In this document: piece after piece, positions 51,301 through 60,911 of the stretch
Numbering within the stretch: the stretch's first letter is position 1
Layout: every line of letters begins with the position of its first letter
Assembly (NCBI GenBank): GCA_029243485.1
Contig: JAQWRY010000028.1
Location: 124,001 to 188,000, forward strand
Source of the DNA: Candidatus Binatia bacterium
Lineage (GTDB): Bacteria > Desulfobacterota > Binatia > UBA12015
Reading direction: 5' to 3'
DNA length: 64,000 nt
The notes under the pieces: generated by a model
What the model was told of the DNA's origin: nothing
Databases searched by the model: none
Seen by the model: the letters and a program-made list of their open reading frames with translations, nothing else
Position numbers and translations under genes: made by a program

Positions 51301-53736
51301 ATGTTCGAAGATCTGCATGCCTTTCCCGTCGGAGCGCCCCTGCTCGCTCTGCTCCTGTTCGGTGGTGTTCTCATACGCCCGAGCACGTCGTCCGGATCCC
51401 AGGTTCCACCGCCGCCGCCCCCGGGGTGGAGCGCCGAGGCTCCCCTGGGACTCGAGGCGTTGGGTCCGGACGGTGCTCGGCTGGGCCCGTGCCCGCTCGA
51501 GCACACCGATGTGCAGGCCGAGATCGCGGGCTTCGTCACGCGGGTTCGGGTGAAGCAGACGTTCTCGAATCCCTTTGAGGAGCCGATCGAGGCAGTCTAT
51601 ACGTTCCCGCTTTCGTCGGACGGCGCCGTGGACGCAATGACGATTCGCGCGGGGGAGCGCACGATCAGTGGGGATATCCGCCGCCGCGAAGAGGCGCGCA
51701 AGATCTACGAGGACGCGAAGAGCGCCGGTAAGCTCGCGGCGCTCCTGGACGAGGAACGCCCGAACATCTTCACGCAGTCGATCGCGAACCTCATGCCGGG
51801 CGAGTCGATCGACGTCGAGATCCAGTACGTCGAGTCCCTCGACTACGCGGACGGGCGGTTCGAGTTCTCGTTTCCGATGGTTGTCGGACCGCGCTTCGTG
51901 CCGGGCGCGGCCGCGGAGAGGGAAGGGACGGGGTGGTCGCCCGATACCGATCGGGTTACGGACGCTTCGCGCGTGACGCCGCCCGTGGCACCGCAGGGTG
52001 TACGCGCCGGGCATGACGTTTCCCTCTCGGTGGAGCTCGCGGCAGGGCTCCCCATTGCGGACCTGCGATCGCGATTACATGAGGTCGACGTAGAGGAGGT
52101 CGATGGCACCCGGCGCCGCGTTCGCCTTCGTAACCGGAACGAGATCCCGAACCGCGATTTTGTTCTGGAGTGGACGGTCGCGGGAGAGCAGCTCGCAAGC
52201 GGAGTGCTCGTCCATCGCCCCGAGGGCGATGTCGACGGCTACGTCACCTTCTTATTGGTTCCGCCCGAGCGCGTCGCGCCGGTCGAGGCCGCACCGCGTG
52301 AGATCGTATTCGTCGTCGACCGGTCCGGCTCGCAGTCGGGGAAGCCTCTCGCGCAGGCGAAGGCCGCGATTCTCTACACTATCGGAAGGCTGAACCCGCG
52401 CGACACCTTCCAGCTCGTCTCCTTCAGCAGCGCGGTTGAGAAGCTCTTCGATGCGCCGCGCCCGGCGACCGCGGCGAATCGGCGAGCAGCGAAGTCGTAT
52501 GTGGAGGCACTCCAGGCCAACGGCGGCACCATGATGGCCGAGGCGGTGCGAGAGGTCTGCGCGGATCGGGCACCGGAGAACCGGCTGCGTATCGTGTCCT
52601 TCATGACCGACGGGTACGTCGGCAACGATCACGAGGTCCTCGGTCTGGTTCAGAAGCTGCGCGGCCGGTCGCGCTGGTTCCCGTTCGGAACCGGCAATTC
52701 GACGAATCGCTACCTGCTCGATCACATGGCGCGCGTAGGCGGCGGTGAGGTGGAGTACGTCCTGCTGGACGAGGACCCCGAGGCGGCCGCGCGCCGGTTC
52801 TACGACCGTATCGCGGCACCCGTTCTGACGGACGTCCGCATCGACTTCGAGGGCCTGGCTATCCGGGAACTCGCCCCGCACCGTCTGCCCGACCTGTGGG
52901 CGCACAAGCCGCTGATCGTGCACGCGCGTTACACGGAGCCGGGAGCGGGGCGTGTCGTCCTGCGAGGATTCCGTCAGGGGGAGAAATGGGAACGCGCGCT
53001 CGAGGTGGAGCTCCCGGCTCGATCGACGACGAATGCGCCCATCGCTTCGATGTGGGCCCGGGCACGGGTGGACGAGCTGCTCGCGCTTGATCTTCGCGGG
53101 CTGCAGCGGGGCGAGTTCGTAGAGGCTTTCCGAGACGAAGTGGTGTCGATTGCGCTCGCCCATCACCTTCTCACGCCGTTCACTTCATTCGTGGCGGTCG
53201 AGGAGAAGATCGTGAACGAAGGGGGGAAGACGCGAACGGTCACGGTCCCCGTCGAGGTCCCCGACGGTGTCGACCGCGGCGCGATCTTCGTCGAAGTCAG
53301 CGCAACGATGGGCCCGGCTGCGGCTCTGGCGATGGCTCCCGGAATGAAGCTGCGCGCACTGGGATACACCCAAGGCGCTCCGGCGGTCGCGCGGGAAGAG
53401 GAGCGGTACCGGCCGTCGGCGGAAGTCACGCGAGGCGGGCGCGTTGACGGGGTGCGGAAGGACGTGCGCGCCAGGGCTCTTCTCTCTGGCCCCGGTTCGG
53501 ACAAGCTGGGCCGTCTCCTCGTCGCTCAACTGGAAGAGGCGCCAGAGAACACCGCGGAGTTGTCGGTGCGGGTGACTCTCACCCCCGGCGTGAACCCCGA
53601 GGCCGAGCGGGCGCTGGCGAAGGCCGGGCTCCGGATCGGGTTGGTGTTCGGCCAGGAGGTGGTGGGCACGATCTCGGTGGCCGATCTCGAAGCGCTGGTG
53701 GCGCTCGGGTGGGTGGAGAGGGTCGACCTCGCCTAG
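51301..53736 (+). CDS. VIT and von Willebrand A domain protein, exported
   Basis: An 811-residue surface or periplasmic protein. An N-terminal hydrophobic segment ('APLLALLLFGGVLI') is a signal or anchor. The Pro stretch then leads to a VIT domain (about 60-190) with 'GFVTRVRVKQTFSNPFEEPI' and 'YTFPLSSDGAVDAMTI'. The VWA domain (about 335-500) has a MIDAS start 'IVFVVDRSGSQSGKPLAQAK' (D-x-S-x-S) and 'SFMTDGYVGND'. A long C-terminal part is beta-rich. Related proteins pair with ECF sigma/anti-sigma genes, as here. No sortase motif is evident. GGAG lies upstream of the ATG. Confidence 0.87.
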   Translation: MFEDLHAFPVGAPLLALLLFGGVLIRPSTSSGSQVPPPPPPGWSAEAPLGLEALGPDGARLGPCPLEHTDVQAEIAGFVTRVRVKQTFSNPFEEPIEAVYTFPLSSDGAVDAMTIRAGERTISGDIRRREEARKIYEDAKSAGKLAALLDEERPNIFTQSIANLMPGESIDVEIQYVESLDYADGRFEFSFPMVVGPRFVPGAAAEREGTGWSPDTDRVTDASRVTPPVAPQGVRAGHDVSLSVELAAGLPIADLRSRLHEVDVEEVDGTRRRVRLRNRNEIPNRDFVLEWTVAGEQLASGVLVHRPEGDVDGYVTFLLVPPERVAPVEAAPREIVFVVDRSGSQSGKPLAQAKAAILYTIGRLNPRDTFQLVSFSSAVEKLFDAPRPATAANRRAAKSYVEALQANGGTMMAEAVREVCADRAPENRLRIVSFMTDGYVGNDHEVLGLVQKLRGRSRWFPFGTGNSTNRYLLDHMARVGGGEVEYVLLDEDPEAAARRFYDRIAAPVLTDVRIDFEGLAIRELAPHRLPDLWAHKPLIVHARYTEPGAGRVVLRGFRQGEKWERALEVELPARSTTNAPIASMWARARVDELLALDLRGLQRGEFVEAFRDEVVSIALAHHLLTPFTSFVAVEEKIVNEGGKTRTVTVPVEVPDGVDRGAIFVEVSATMGPAAALAMAPGMKLRALGYTQGAPAVAREEERYRPSAEVTRGGRVDGVRKDVRARALLSGPGSDKLGRLLVAQLEEAPENTAELSVRVTLTPGVNPEAERALAKAGLRIGLVFGQEVVGTISVADLEALVALGWVERVDLA

Positions 53737-53745
53737 GGCGGGCTT

Positions 53746-53773
53746 CCCGGGGGCGCGTGCGCGCACCCCCGGG
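53746..53773. terminator. Strong GC hairpin after the VIT-VWA gene
   Basis: CCCGGGGG and CCCCCGGG form a perfect 8-bp stem, with a mismatch and 3 more inner pairs. It lies between the converging VIT-VWA and cupin genes, so it can serve both strands. Confidence 0.55.
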
Positions 53774-53781
53774 GGGCCCCT

Positions 53782-54159
53782 TCAATCGGCGTCGCGGTGG
53801 ACGGTATCGGGTGCGAACGCAGGGAGACAGATCGCGAAGTATTCGGCGCCTCCGTCCTCGGGGGTACTGTACCGGACCCATTCGCCGGGCGCGGTCACGA
53901 CGGCCTGCCCGGCGCGTACCTGAAGCTTGCCGGCTGCGTGCTCGACTTCGAGCATCCCGGCGAGCACGACGGTCAGCTCTTCGAATTCCGGTCGCTGGCC
54001 CGGCTCGAGCCAGCCCTGCGGCGACTTCATTCGCGCGACACTCGCGCTCTCGTGTCCGGAGTTCACGCGCCCGAAGTATTCCTCGATGCGTTTGGGCTTG
54101 GTCCCGGCCGCTTCGATGATCGATGGTTGTTCGATGAGCCTTGGCATGGAGGCAGACAT
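53782..54159 (-). CDS. Cupin-domain protein
   Basis: A 125-residue single cupin barrel. It shows 'RPEFEELTVVLAGMLEVEHA' and 'VRAGQAVVTAPGEWVRYSTP'; the classic two-His metal motif is incomplete, so metal binding is uncertain. Function could be sugar-phosphate isomerase-like, binding or regulatory. ATG at 54159 is used, with another at 54147. It is separated by 140 bp from the antiporter gene. Confidence 0.72.
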   Translation of the reverse strand: MSASMPRLIEQPSIIEAAGTKPKRIEEYFGRVNSGHESASVARMKSPQGWLEPGQRPEFEELTVVLAGMLEVEHAAGKLQVRAGQAVVTAPGEWVRYSTPEDGGAEYFAICLPAFAPDTVHRDAD

Positions 54160-54299
54160 GCCACGTTCGGCTCCCCGGTCAAGGACGCCCCTGCAGCGCT
54201 CGATCTTCGACGCGCCTGCGACTCCCACGCCCCGGGGTCGTGCACATCAGCTCGCGTCTCGGTGTTGGGCCGGCCGAGTTGCGGGGGGACGGCCGTGGA

Positions 54300-55775
54300 C
54301 TAGAGGCTCTCGTTCGTGGGTCGGCCGAAGAGGAGGTTCAGGAAGCTCTGGTCGTCCGTTTGGGTGAAGAGGCACACGTAGTCTCCGGGCGAGAGTGAGC
54401 TGTCGCGGCGTGGGGGGACCACGTCCGGGCCGCGCAGGATTAGGGTGACGACCGTGTTGTCCGGCAGCGGGAGATCGCGCACGTAGGCACCCGAGACGGC
54501 CGAGCGCGCGTCGAGGTTGTACCAGACGAACTCACCGGGGTACTCGCCGTGCGAGAACAGCTCGACGCTCGCGGGCGGCGCGGTGGGTCGCGGGTCGGCG
54601 AGGTCCGCCTTCTTGGCGAGCCACGCGACGGTCGAACCCGGAATGAAGTTGTTCACGAGGACGGCGAAGAACACCACGTCGAAGATGAGGTAGGCGTCCG
54701 GAACGCCGCGCAGGAGCGGGTAGGTCGCGAGGATGATCGGGACGGCGCCGCGCAGTCCGACCCAGGAGATGAAGAGCTTGTGCGGGAACGGCAGACGGAT
54801 CGGGAGGAGGGTGATCAGGACCGCGGCGGGGCGCGCCACCAGCGCGAGCGCAAAGCCGACCGCGAGTCCGTCTTCCCAAACGGCTGCGAGTCGCGACGGG
54901 AACACGAGCAGCCCGAGCAGAAGGAACATCGTGATCTGCGCGAGCCACGCGAGGGCCTCATGGACGCGGCGAACGCCGGGTCGGTAAGGAAGAGGGCCAT
55001 CGCCGAGAAGGATTCCCGCGATGTAGACGGAGAGGAATCCGCTCCCGCCGACGCTCGACGGCAGACCGTACGCGAGAAACGCGAAGGCGACCGTAAACGC
55101 GAGGTAGAGGCCGGGGGAGGGCAGTCGGATTCCGGCGAGCAGGAACTGTCCCCCGTACCCGATGGCGACGCCGCCGGCCGCTCCGATCACAAGCTGCTGT
55201 GCGAGGAAGAAGCCGGTCTCGCCGCCGAGTGTCGTCGTGCCCAGGATGATCTCGGTTCCGACCATCGTGAGGAGTACGGCCATCGGATCGTTCAGTCCGG
55301 ACTCGACCTCGATGATCGGGCCCAGCTGGCCTCGCAGGTGGATGCCTCCCCCGCGAAGCACGGAGAAGACGGCCGCGGCGTCGGTCGAGGAGACCACGCA
55401 TCCGGTGAGCACGGCAATCGGGACGGGCAGCCCGACCAGAATCCCGATGCCGGCCGTGATGCCCGCTGTGAGCACGACCCCGACCGTCGCGAGGAGGCCG
55501 GCGGGGGCCAGGGATCTTCGCAGGGCCGCGACGGGCGTGTTCAGCGCTCCGTCGAAGAGGATGAGGACCAGGGCGATCGTGCCGATCCGGTAGGCGTCGT
55601 CGTAGCTCTCGAATGGGATCCCGCCGAGGCCCTCGGATCCGGCCATCATCCCGACCACTAGGAAGAAGAGCAGGGACGGAATGCCGAGCCTGTGGGAGAG
55701 GGGGCTGGTGAGCGCCGCGGTGACCAAGAGGAGACCGCCTGCCGTCAAAAAGAGAGAGGTTTCGAGCGGTTCCAT
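54300..55775 (-). CDS. Potassium/proton antiporter, CPA1 (CvrA/NhaP2-like)
   Basis: A 491-residue inner-membrane K+(Na+)/H+ exchanger. About thirteen hydrophobic segments include 'SHRLGIPSLLFFLVVGMMAG', 'TGCVVSSTDAAAVFSVLRGG', the conserved 'GPIIEVESGLNDPMAVLLTM' and 'ISWVGLRGAVPIILATYPLL'. After the exchanger, a C-terminal TrkA-C/RCK_C-like domain ('SAVSGAYVRDLPLPDNTVVT', 'LSPGDYVCLFTQTDD') regulates transport. This layout matches the NhaP2/CvrA type that adjusts cell volume or pH. ATG at 55775. Confidence 0.92.
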   Translation of the reverse strand: MEPLETSLFLTAGGLLLVTAALTSPLSHRLGIPSLLFFLVVGMMAGSEGLGGIPFESYDDAYRIGTIALVLILFDGALNTPVAALRRSLAPAGLLATVGVVLTAGITAGIGILVGLPVPIAVLTGCVVSSTDAAAVFSVLRGGGIHLRGQLGPIIEVESGLNDPMAVLLTMVGTEIILGTTTLGGETGFFLAQQLVIGAAGGVAIGYGGQFLLAGIRLPSPGLYLAFTVAFAFLAYGLPSSVGGSGFLSVYIAGILLGDGPLPYRPGVRRVHEALAWLAQITMFLLLGLLVFPSRLAAVWEDGLAVGFALALVARPAAVLITLLPIRLPFPHKLFISWVGLRGAVPIILATYPLLRGVPDAYLIFDVVFFAVLVNNFIPGSTVAWLAKKADLADPRPTAPPASVELFSHGEYPGEFVWYNLDARSAVSGAYVRDLPLPDNTVVTLILRGPDVVPPRRDSSLSPGDYVCLFTQTDDQSFLNLLFGRPTNESL

Positions 55776-55929
55776 GGGCGCCTGGCGCGCAGTCGTATGA
55801 TACCTGCGGGCCCGAAACCAGAACGACGCCCCATCAGATGCTGGGGCACCCACGCGTCCCTATGATTTGAGCCACTCATTCGGCCAAACTACATTTGTTA
55901 GGTTGGCCGGTTTCCCGAGGTTCGGTAAG

Positions 55930-56739
55930 ATGACTTTCGTGGTTGCGGCCCGAAAGCCAATGAAGGGGATCAAGGACGTCTTTTACGAGACGCGGGTCCT
56001 CCTCGGCCGGGAGTACACTCTGCGGCGCTTTGTCGACGAGGTTCTCGGCAAATCCGTCGACCCCGTAATGCTCGGTTACATCGAGAAGGGGAAGCGGTTC
56101 CCCAGTGAGGCCCTGGTCCGACGCTTGGCCGTCATCCGCAAGGAGGATGCCCACGAGCTGCTCGCGATCTTGTGGCGCGACCGGATGATCCACGCCTTCG
56201 GTCGCGAACTGAAGAAGGTTCTCCAGACGCCGCGTGCGCCGACGGGCGTCGACGATGCCGACCTCGCCGTGCTTCTGAGTCAGGGCATTGCCGCGCTTCC
56301 GGACGACGGTACCTGGGTCGCGGCCGACGGGTGGCGCAAGACGCTCAAGGCGTCGCCCCGTCGCCGGCCTCGCGCGAAAGTCCCCGAAACCCTGGTGAAG
56401 CAGGTCGAGAAGGTCTTGAAGGAGCGCGACCTCATCGAGACCCGCAGCGGCAAGGTCCGAAAGAAGGCCCGTCACTTCATCGCCGAGGGCCAGGCGGAGA
56501 AGCAGGCTCTCGCGCTCGAGTTCTGCGCACTCTTCGCAAAGAGCATGCTCGACAAGCTCGCCCTCGTCGACAAGGACACGCACACCTACCTCCGGGACCA
56601 CTACTTCCACATCGACGAAGCCCGCCTCCCGGAGTTCCAGGAACGCCTCGACCAAGCCGTCCGAGAGCTCGCCGAGGAGTTTGCCGGCGACGCGGACAAC
56701 CCGTTCCTGAACGTTCTGATCAGCTCGACGACGATTTAG
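55930..56739 (+). CDS. Helix-turn-helix protein, possible regulator
   Basis: A 269-residue protein with an N-terminal XRE-like helix-turn-helix ('YTLRRFVDEVLGKSVDPVML', 'GYIEKGKRFPSEALVRRLAV'). A helical middle part and C-terminal region ('HYFHIDEARLPEFQERLDQ') recall the DUF4423/TIGR02147 type of putative regulators. Base composition is like its neighbours. The ATG at 55930 has GAGG 9 bp upstream; ATG at 55960 is alternative. It lies 85 bp before xylB on the same strand, but nothing shows that it controls the xylose genes. Confidence 0.65.
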   Translation: MTFVVAARKPMKGIKDVFYETRVLLGREYTLRRFVDEVLGKSVDPVMLGYIEKGKRFPSEALVRRLAVIRKEDAHELLAILWRDRMIHAFGRELKKVLQTPRAPTGVDDADLAVLLSQGIAALPDDGTWVAADGWRKTLKASPRRRPRAKVPETLVKQVEKVLKERDLIETRSGKVRKKARHFIAEGQAEKQALALEFCALFAKSMLDKLALVDKDTHTYLRDHYFHIDEARLPEFQERLDQAVRELAEEFAGDADNPFLNVLISSTTI

Positions 56740-56824
56740 TGCGGCGCACTAGGTTTCACCGCGGCCCTCATCGGGGGCTCGGGTCCGCCTTGAGATTCAG
56801 CCCCGGTGGGCATAGATCGATCGC

Positions 56825-58291
56825 GTGCCGTTTCTCGGAATCGATCTCGGAACCTCGGGCGTAAAGACACTCCTGGTCGACGACGACCAGAACGTTCTGG
56901 CCGAGGCGACCGCGCCGCTCGACGTCAGCCGACCGCAGCCCCTTTGGTCCGAACAGGACCCGGCCGCCTGGTGGACGGCGACGGAAGCGAGTGTGGCCCA
57001 GATCCGTGGCTCGCACGCAAAGGAGCTCGCCGCCGTGCGAGGTATCGGTCTGTCGGGCCAGATGCACGGCGCGACCCTGCTCGACGACGGAGACGAAGTC
57101 CTTCGCCCGGCGATCCTCTGGAACGACGGGCGCAGTGCCGCGCAGTGTGCGGAGATCGAGAAGAGGGAGCGGCGGTCGCGCGAGATCAGTGGCAACCTCG
57201 CGATGCCCGGTTTCACCGCACCGAAGCTTCTATGGGTCGCGCAGAACGAACCGGACATCGCGAAGCGCGTCGCACGCGTTCTTCTTCCGAAAGACTACCT
57301 TCGTCTCTGCATGACCGGCGATCATGCCTCCGAGATGTCGGACTCGGCGGGTACGCTGTGGCTCGACGTCGCGAAGCGCGCGTGGTCGCCGGAACTCCTC
57401 GCCGCGACGAACCTCACCCAGGCCGCGATGCCCGAGCTCTTCGAGGGCTCCGCACCGACTGGGCAGCTTCGCCCCGAGGTCGCCGAGGCGTGGGGAGTCG
57501 ACCCCGGCGTCGTCGTTGCCGGCGGGGGAGGGGACAACGCAGCAGGCGCGATCGGCGTCGGCGTGATCGACCAGGGCCAAGCCTTCTTGTCGCTCGGCAC
57601 GTCGGGCGTCTACTTCGTCGCGGGCAGCAACTACGCCCCGAACCCGGAACGGGCCGTGCACGCATTCTGCCACTGCCTCCCGGGACGTTGGCATCAGATG
57701 GCGGTCATCCTGAGCGCCGCGAGCTGCCTCACGTGGGTCACCGCACTCACCGGTGCGAAAGACGAAGCCGCACTTCTCGCCGAAGTCGAGTCGGCCGATC
57801 GCGACTCTCGCGCCGTCTTCCTTCCGTACCTTTCCGGAGAACGCACGCCGCATAACGACCCTGAAGCCAAGGGCGTGTTCTTCGGGCTCACGCACGATAC
57901 GTCGCGTGCCGATCTCGGCCGGGCCGTGCTCGAAGGCGTGGCGTTCGCTCTCGCCGACGGCCAGGATGCTCTCCTCGCCGCCGGCACGACGATCGATACG
58001 GTCACCGTGATCGGAGGCGGCGCGCGCAGCCATTTCTGGGGCCGAATTCTCGCAAGCGTACTCGGCCGTCCGCTTCGCTACGCCGCCGGCGGCGAGCTCG
58101 GGCCGGCCTTCGGGGCTGCGCGCCTCGGACGGCTCGCCGCGACCGGCGAAGAGCCGACCGCCGTCTGCCACGCACCCTCGGCCGACCATGAAGCGGCACC
58201 GGAGGCTGAGCTGGTTCAGCGCTACGCGGAACGACGCACTCTCTATGGGCGCCTCTACGATAGCCTGAAAGAATCCTTCGCAGCGCTCTGA
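56825..58291 (+). CDS. xylB: Xylulokinase
   Basis: Phosphorylates D-xylulose to xylulose-5-phosphate with ATP (488 residues), FGGY family. The N-terminal domain begins 'FLGIDLGTSGVKTLLVDDDQ'. Substrate-side motifs 'GLSGQMHGATLLDDG' and 'RPAILWNDGRSAAQC' are followed by the C-terminal domain with 'LSLGTSGVYFVAGSNY', 'LPYLSGERTPHNDPEAKGVF' and 'VTVIGGGARSHFWGRILASV'. The GTG start fits the first strand. xylA follows after 38 bp, giving a xylose-catabolic pair. Confidence 0.95.
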   Translation: MPFLGIDLGTSGVKTLLVDDDQNVLAEATAPLDVSRPQPLWSEQDPAAWWTATEASVAQIRGSHAKELAAVRGIGLSGQMHGATLLDDGDEVLRPAILWNDGRSAAQCAEIEKRERRSREISGNLAMPGFTAPKLLWVAQNEPDIAKRVARVLLPKDYLRLCMTGDHASEMSDSAGTLWLDVAKRAWSPELLAATNLTQAAMPELFEGSAPTGQLRPEVAEAWGVDPGVVVAGGGGDNAAGAIGVGVIDQGQAFLSLGTSGVYFVAGSNYAPNPERAVHAFCHCLPGRWHQMAVILSAASCLTWVTALTGAKDEAALLAEVESADRDSRAVFLPYLSGERTPHNDPEAKGVFFGLTHDTSRADLGRAVLEGVAFALADGQDALLAAGTTIDTVTVIGGGARSHFWGRILASVLGRPLRYAAGGELGPAFGAARLGRLAATGEEPTAVCHAPSADHEAAPEAELVQRYAERRTLYGRLYDSLKESFAAL

Positions 58292-58329
58292 GCTGAGCGT
58301 CCTCGTCCACAACTCCAGAGGAGTCAAGC

Positions 58330-59643
58330 ATGTCTGCGCCGCTGTTCGATCAAGTCGAGAAGGTCACCTTCGAGGGCCCCCAGAGCGACAATCCGTTCGC
58401 CTATCGCCACTACGATCCGGATGCGCAGGTGCTCGGTAAGCGGATGGAAGAGCATGTGCGCTTCGCCGTCTGCTACTGGCACAACTTCGTCTTTCAGGGG
58501 CAGGACATGTTCGGCGGCGACACGTTCGACCGCCCCTGGACGGGCGACGGTGGCATGCCCGCGGCGCATCGAAAAGCCGAGGTCGCCTTCGAGCTGTTCG
58601 AGAAGCTCGGCGCTCCCTACTTCACCTTTCACGACCGCGACATTGCACCGGAAGGCGCCACGCTTTCCGAGACCAACGGCTTCGTCGACGAGATTGTCGC
58701 TGTCTTTGAGGAAGAGATGGCGCGCACCGGTGTGAAGCTGTTGTGGGGAACGGCGAACCTCTTCAGCAACCCGCGATTCGCCGCGGGTGCCGCCACGAAC
58801 CCCGATCCCGAGGTCTTCGCGTACGGAGCCGCCCAGGTGAAGAAGGCGATGGACGTCACGCACGCTCTCGGAGGCGAGAATTACGTTCTCTGGGGCGGCC
58901 GCGAAGGGTACGACACTCTGCTGAACACCGACCTGCGTCAGGAGACCGAACAGTTCGGCCGCTTCATGCATCTGGCCGTCGAGCACAAACACAAGATTGG
59001 CTTCAAAGGGACGCTCCTCATTGAACCCAAACCGATGGAGCCGACGAAGCACCAGTACGATTCCGACTCGGCGGCCGTTCACGCGTTTTTGCGGCGCTTT
59101 GGACTCGAGCGCGAGATCGCTCTCAACATCGAGGTGAATCACGCGACGCTCGCCGGCAAGAGCTTCGAGCACGAGCTGGCGTACGCAGTCGCGAACGATC
59201 TCCTGGGCAGTGTCGACATGAATCGCGGCGACCCGCAGAACGGGTGGGATACCGACCAGTTCCCGAATAGCGCCGAGGACATGACGGTCGCGTTCACCGA
59301 GATCCTGCGCGGGGGCGGCCTCAAGACCGGCGGCTGCAACTTCGACGCGAAGCTTCGCCGTCAGAGCATCGATCCTCACGATCTGTTGCACGCTCACATC
59401 GGGGGCGTCGACACGCTGGCCCGTGGCCTCCTCCAGGCGGAGAAGCTGATCGAGGAAGGTCGCGTGGATGCGTTCCGCGAGGAGCGATACGCCGGCTGGA
59501 AGGAGCAGCTCGGCCGAGACATCCTTGCCGGGCGCAAGAGCCTCGACGACCTCTCCGCGCTCGTCCTGGACACCAACCTCGAGCCGAAGGCCGTTTCGGG
59601 CCGCCAGGAGATGCTAGAGAATCTCGTGAACCGGGTCCGCTGA
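58330..59643 (+). CDS. xylA: Xylose isomerase
   Basis: Converts D-xylose to D-xylulose (437 residues, class II length). The catalytic His is in '[13 protein letters not shown]', with '[19 protein letters not shown]', the metal Glu in '[17 protein letters not shown]', '[17 protein letters not shown]' and '[18 protein letters not shown]' providing the remaining metal ligands. An AGGAG lies 9 bp before the ATG. Together with xylB it feeds xylose into the pentose phosphate pathway. No xylose transporter or XylR is next to them. Confidence 0.96.
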   Translation: MSAPLFDQVEKVTFEGPQSDNPFAYRHYDPDAQVLGKRMEEHVRFAVCYWHNFVFQGQDMFGGDTFDRPWTGDGGMPAAHRKAEVAFELFEKLGAPYFTFHDRDIAPEGATLSETNGFVDEIVAVFEEEMARTGVKLLWGTANLFSNPRFAAGAATNPDPEVFAYGAAQVKKAMDVTHALGGENYVLWGGREGYDTLLNTDLRQETEQFGRFMHLAVEHKHKIGFKGTLLIEPKPMEPTKHQYDSDSAAVHAFLRRFGLEREIALNIEVNHATLAGKSFEHELAYAVANDLLGSVDMNRGDPQNGWDTDQFPNSAEDMTVAFTEILRGGGLKTGGCNFDAKLRRQSIDPHDLLHAHIGGVDTLARGLLQAEKLIEEGRVDAFREERYAGWKEQLGRDILAGRKSLDDLSALVLDTNLEPKAVSGRQEMLENLVNRVR

Positions 59644-59649
59644 GCCCGC

Positions 59650-60420
59650 GTGGTCGAACCCGGCAACGAATATCTGTGGTACCTCGCGTTCGCGCTGATC
59701 GGCGTTGTCGCCGGGTTCGTGAATACCCTCGCGGGGGGAGGCTCACTCCTAACGCTGCCGGTCCTGATGCTCGCGGGGTTGCCGCCGCACATTGCGAACG
59801 CGAGCAATCGGGTCGCCGTCTTTCTGCAGGGCGTTGCGGGAACAACGGCTTTCGACCGCGAAGGACGACTCGACCGCTCGAACGCGTTCGCGATCTCCGC
59901 TCCCACCTTGATCGGCTCGCTCGGCGGCGCGGTAACGGCCGCATACCTCCCGAACGACATCCTGAAGCCGGTGCTGCTAACTGCCATGATGACGATCGCG
60001 GTGGTCTTGTTGGTTCGCCCGACGCTCCTTGCGCCGCCGCCCGAGGGTACGCCACGAACGCTCAGTGAGGCGCCGATGGCGATCCCCGTCTTGGTCGCGG
60101 TGGGGTTCTACGGTGGATTCGCGCAAGCGGGTGTCGGCATCTTTCTTCTCGCCGCGTTCGGAGGAATGTTGCGCTACGACTTGGTCCGCGCGAACGCGCT
60201 GAAGCTGCTGGTGACGACGGCCTTCACCGGATTGGCGCTCCTCGTCTTCATCGGGGCGGGGCAGGTCCGATGGATTCCCGGTCTGGCCCTCGCGGTGGGT
60301 ATGGTGACGGGCGCGCGGATCGCGGTTCGCTTCGCGATTTCGACGGGTCAGGAGACCTTGCGGAAATTCGTGCTCGGGGTGGCCATCGTGAGTTGCATCG
60401 CCGCCTGGGTGCGAGGGTAG
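59650..60420 (+). CDS. TauE/SafE family transporter
   Basis: A 256-residue TSUP membrane protein with about eight hydrophobic segments. Signature parts are 'GVVAGFVNTLAGGGSLLTLP', 'HIANASNRVAVFLQGVAGTT' and 'YGGFAQAGVGIFLLAAFGGM'. It belongs to the same superfamily as the product at 41396-42124 but is a different subgroup. The GTG is 6 bp after xylA, so it may be translated from the xyl transcript. Export of an organic anion or sulfur compound is the family role. Whether it has a link to xylose is unknown. Confidence 0.85.
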   Translation: MVEPGNEYLWYLAFALIGVVAGFVNTLAGGGSLLTLPVLMLAGLPPHIANASNRVAVFLQGVAGTTAFDREGRLDRSNAFAISAPTLIGSLGGAVTAAYLPNDILKPVLLTAMMTIAVVLLVRPTLLAPPPEGTPRTLSEAPMAIPVLVAVGFYGGFAQAGVGIFLLAAFGGMLRYDLVRANALKLLVTTAFTGLALLVFIGAGQVRWIPGLALAVGMVTGARIAVRFAISTGQETLRKFVLGVAIVSCIAAWVRG

Positions 60421-60424
60421 CCGG

Positions 60425-60853
60425 CGACACCTACGGGAGCGAACTCTTTCACCCACCGGGTTGGTTCACCGCCGGGCTCGCGGACGAACTCCGATAGCCA
60501 GGGCGCCGGGTCCAGCGTGTCTACATCCATACCGAGCACTTGAAGGGTGAAGGAGTTCATCCACTGGCTATGCCCGGAATCACCAAGCGTCCGGCCACGT
60601 CATGACGAGCGGTCGCCGGGCCTACATGCCGCTCAACGTCGTCGTTGCTGCCTACGAAGCCGAAGCATCCATCCGAAACTGCGACGGCTTCGGCCCATGG
60701 CTGCTGCTCGTTGGCGGTGTAGATGTGGCCTCCGCAGAACACCCGCTGGGCCGGCGCTGTGGCGGTCGAGGCCGTGTTCTCCTTGTCGCCGCAGGCCGCA
60801 GCCACAAGGGCGAGCCTGATGCCCACGCAGAGGATTGTACTCGCTTGGAACAT
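60425..60853 (-). pseudogene. YtcJ-type amidohydrolase remnant
   Basis: The N-terminal piece starts with a lipoprotein-like signal ('ALVAAAC') and then 'VFCGGHIYTANEQQPWAEAV' and 'GPATARHDVAGRLVIPGI', as in YtcJ-family amidohydrolases. The frame then shifts and jumps to 'QWMNSFTLQVLGMDVDTLDP' and 'FVREPGGEPTRWVKEFAP', which in intact family members lies well downstream of the metal-binding His pair. The His-x-His segment and all sequence after about this point are missing. It is a dead gene from deletion, frameshift and truncation. Confidence 0.7.
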
Positions 60854-60911
60854 CGGCGCCTCTTTCCTGCGTGGGCGCTGCCTCGGCCCGACGTGGTTCG
60901 TGCGGGGTGGT

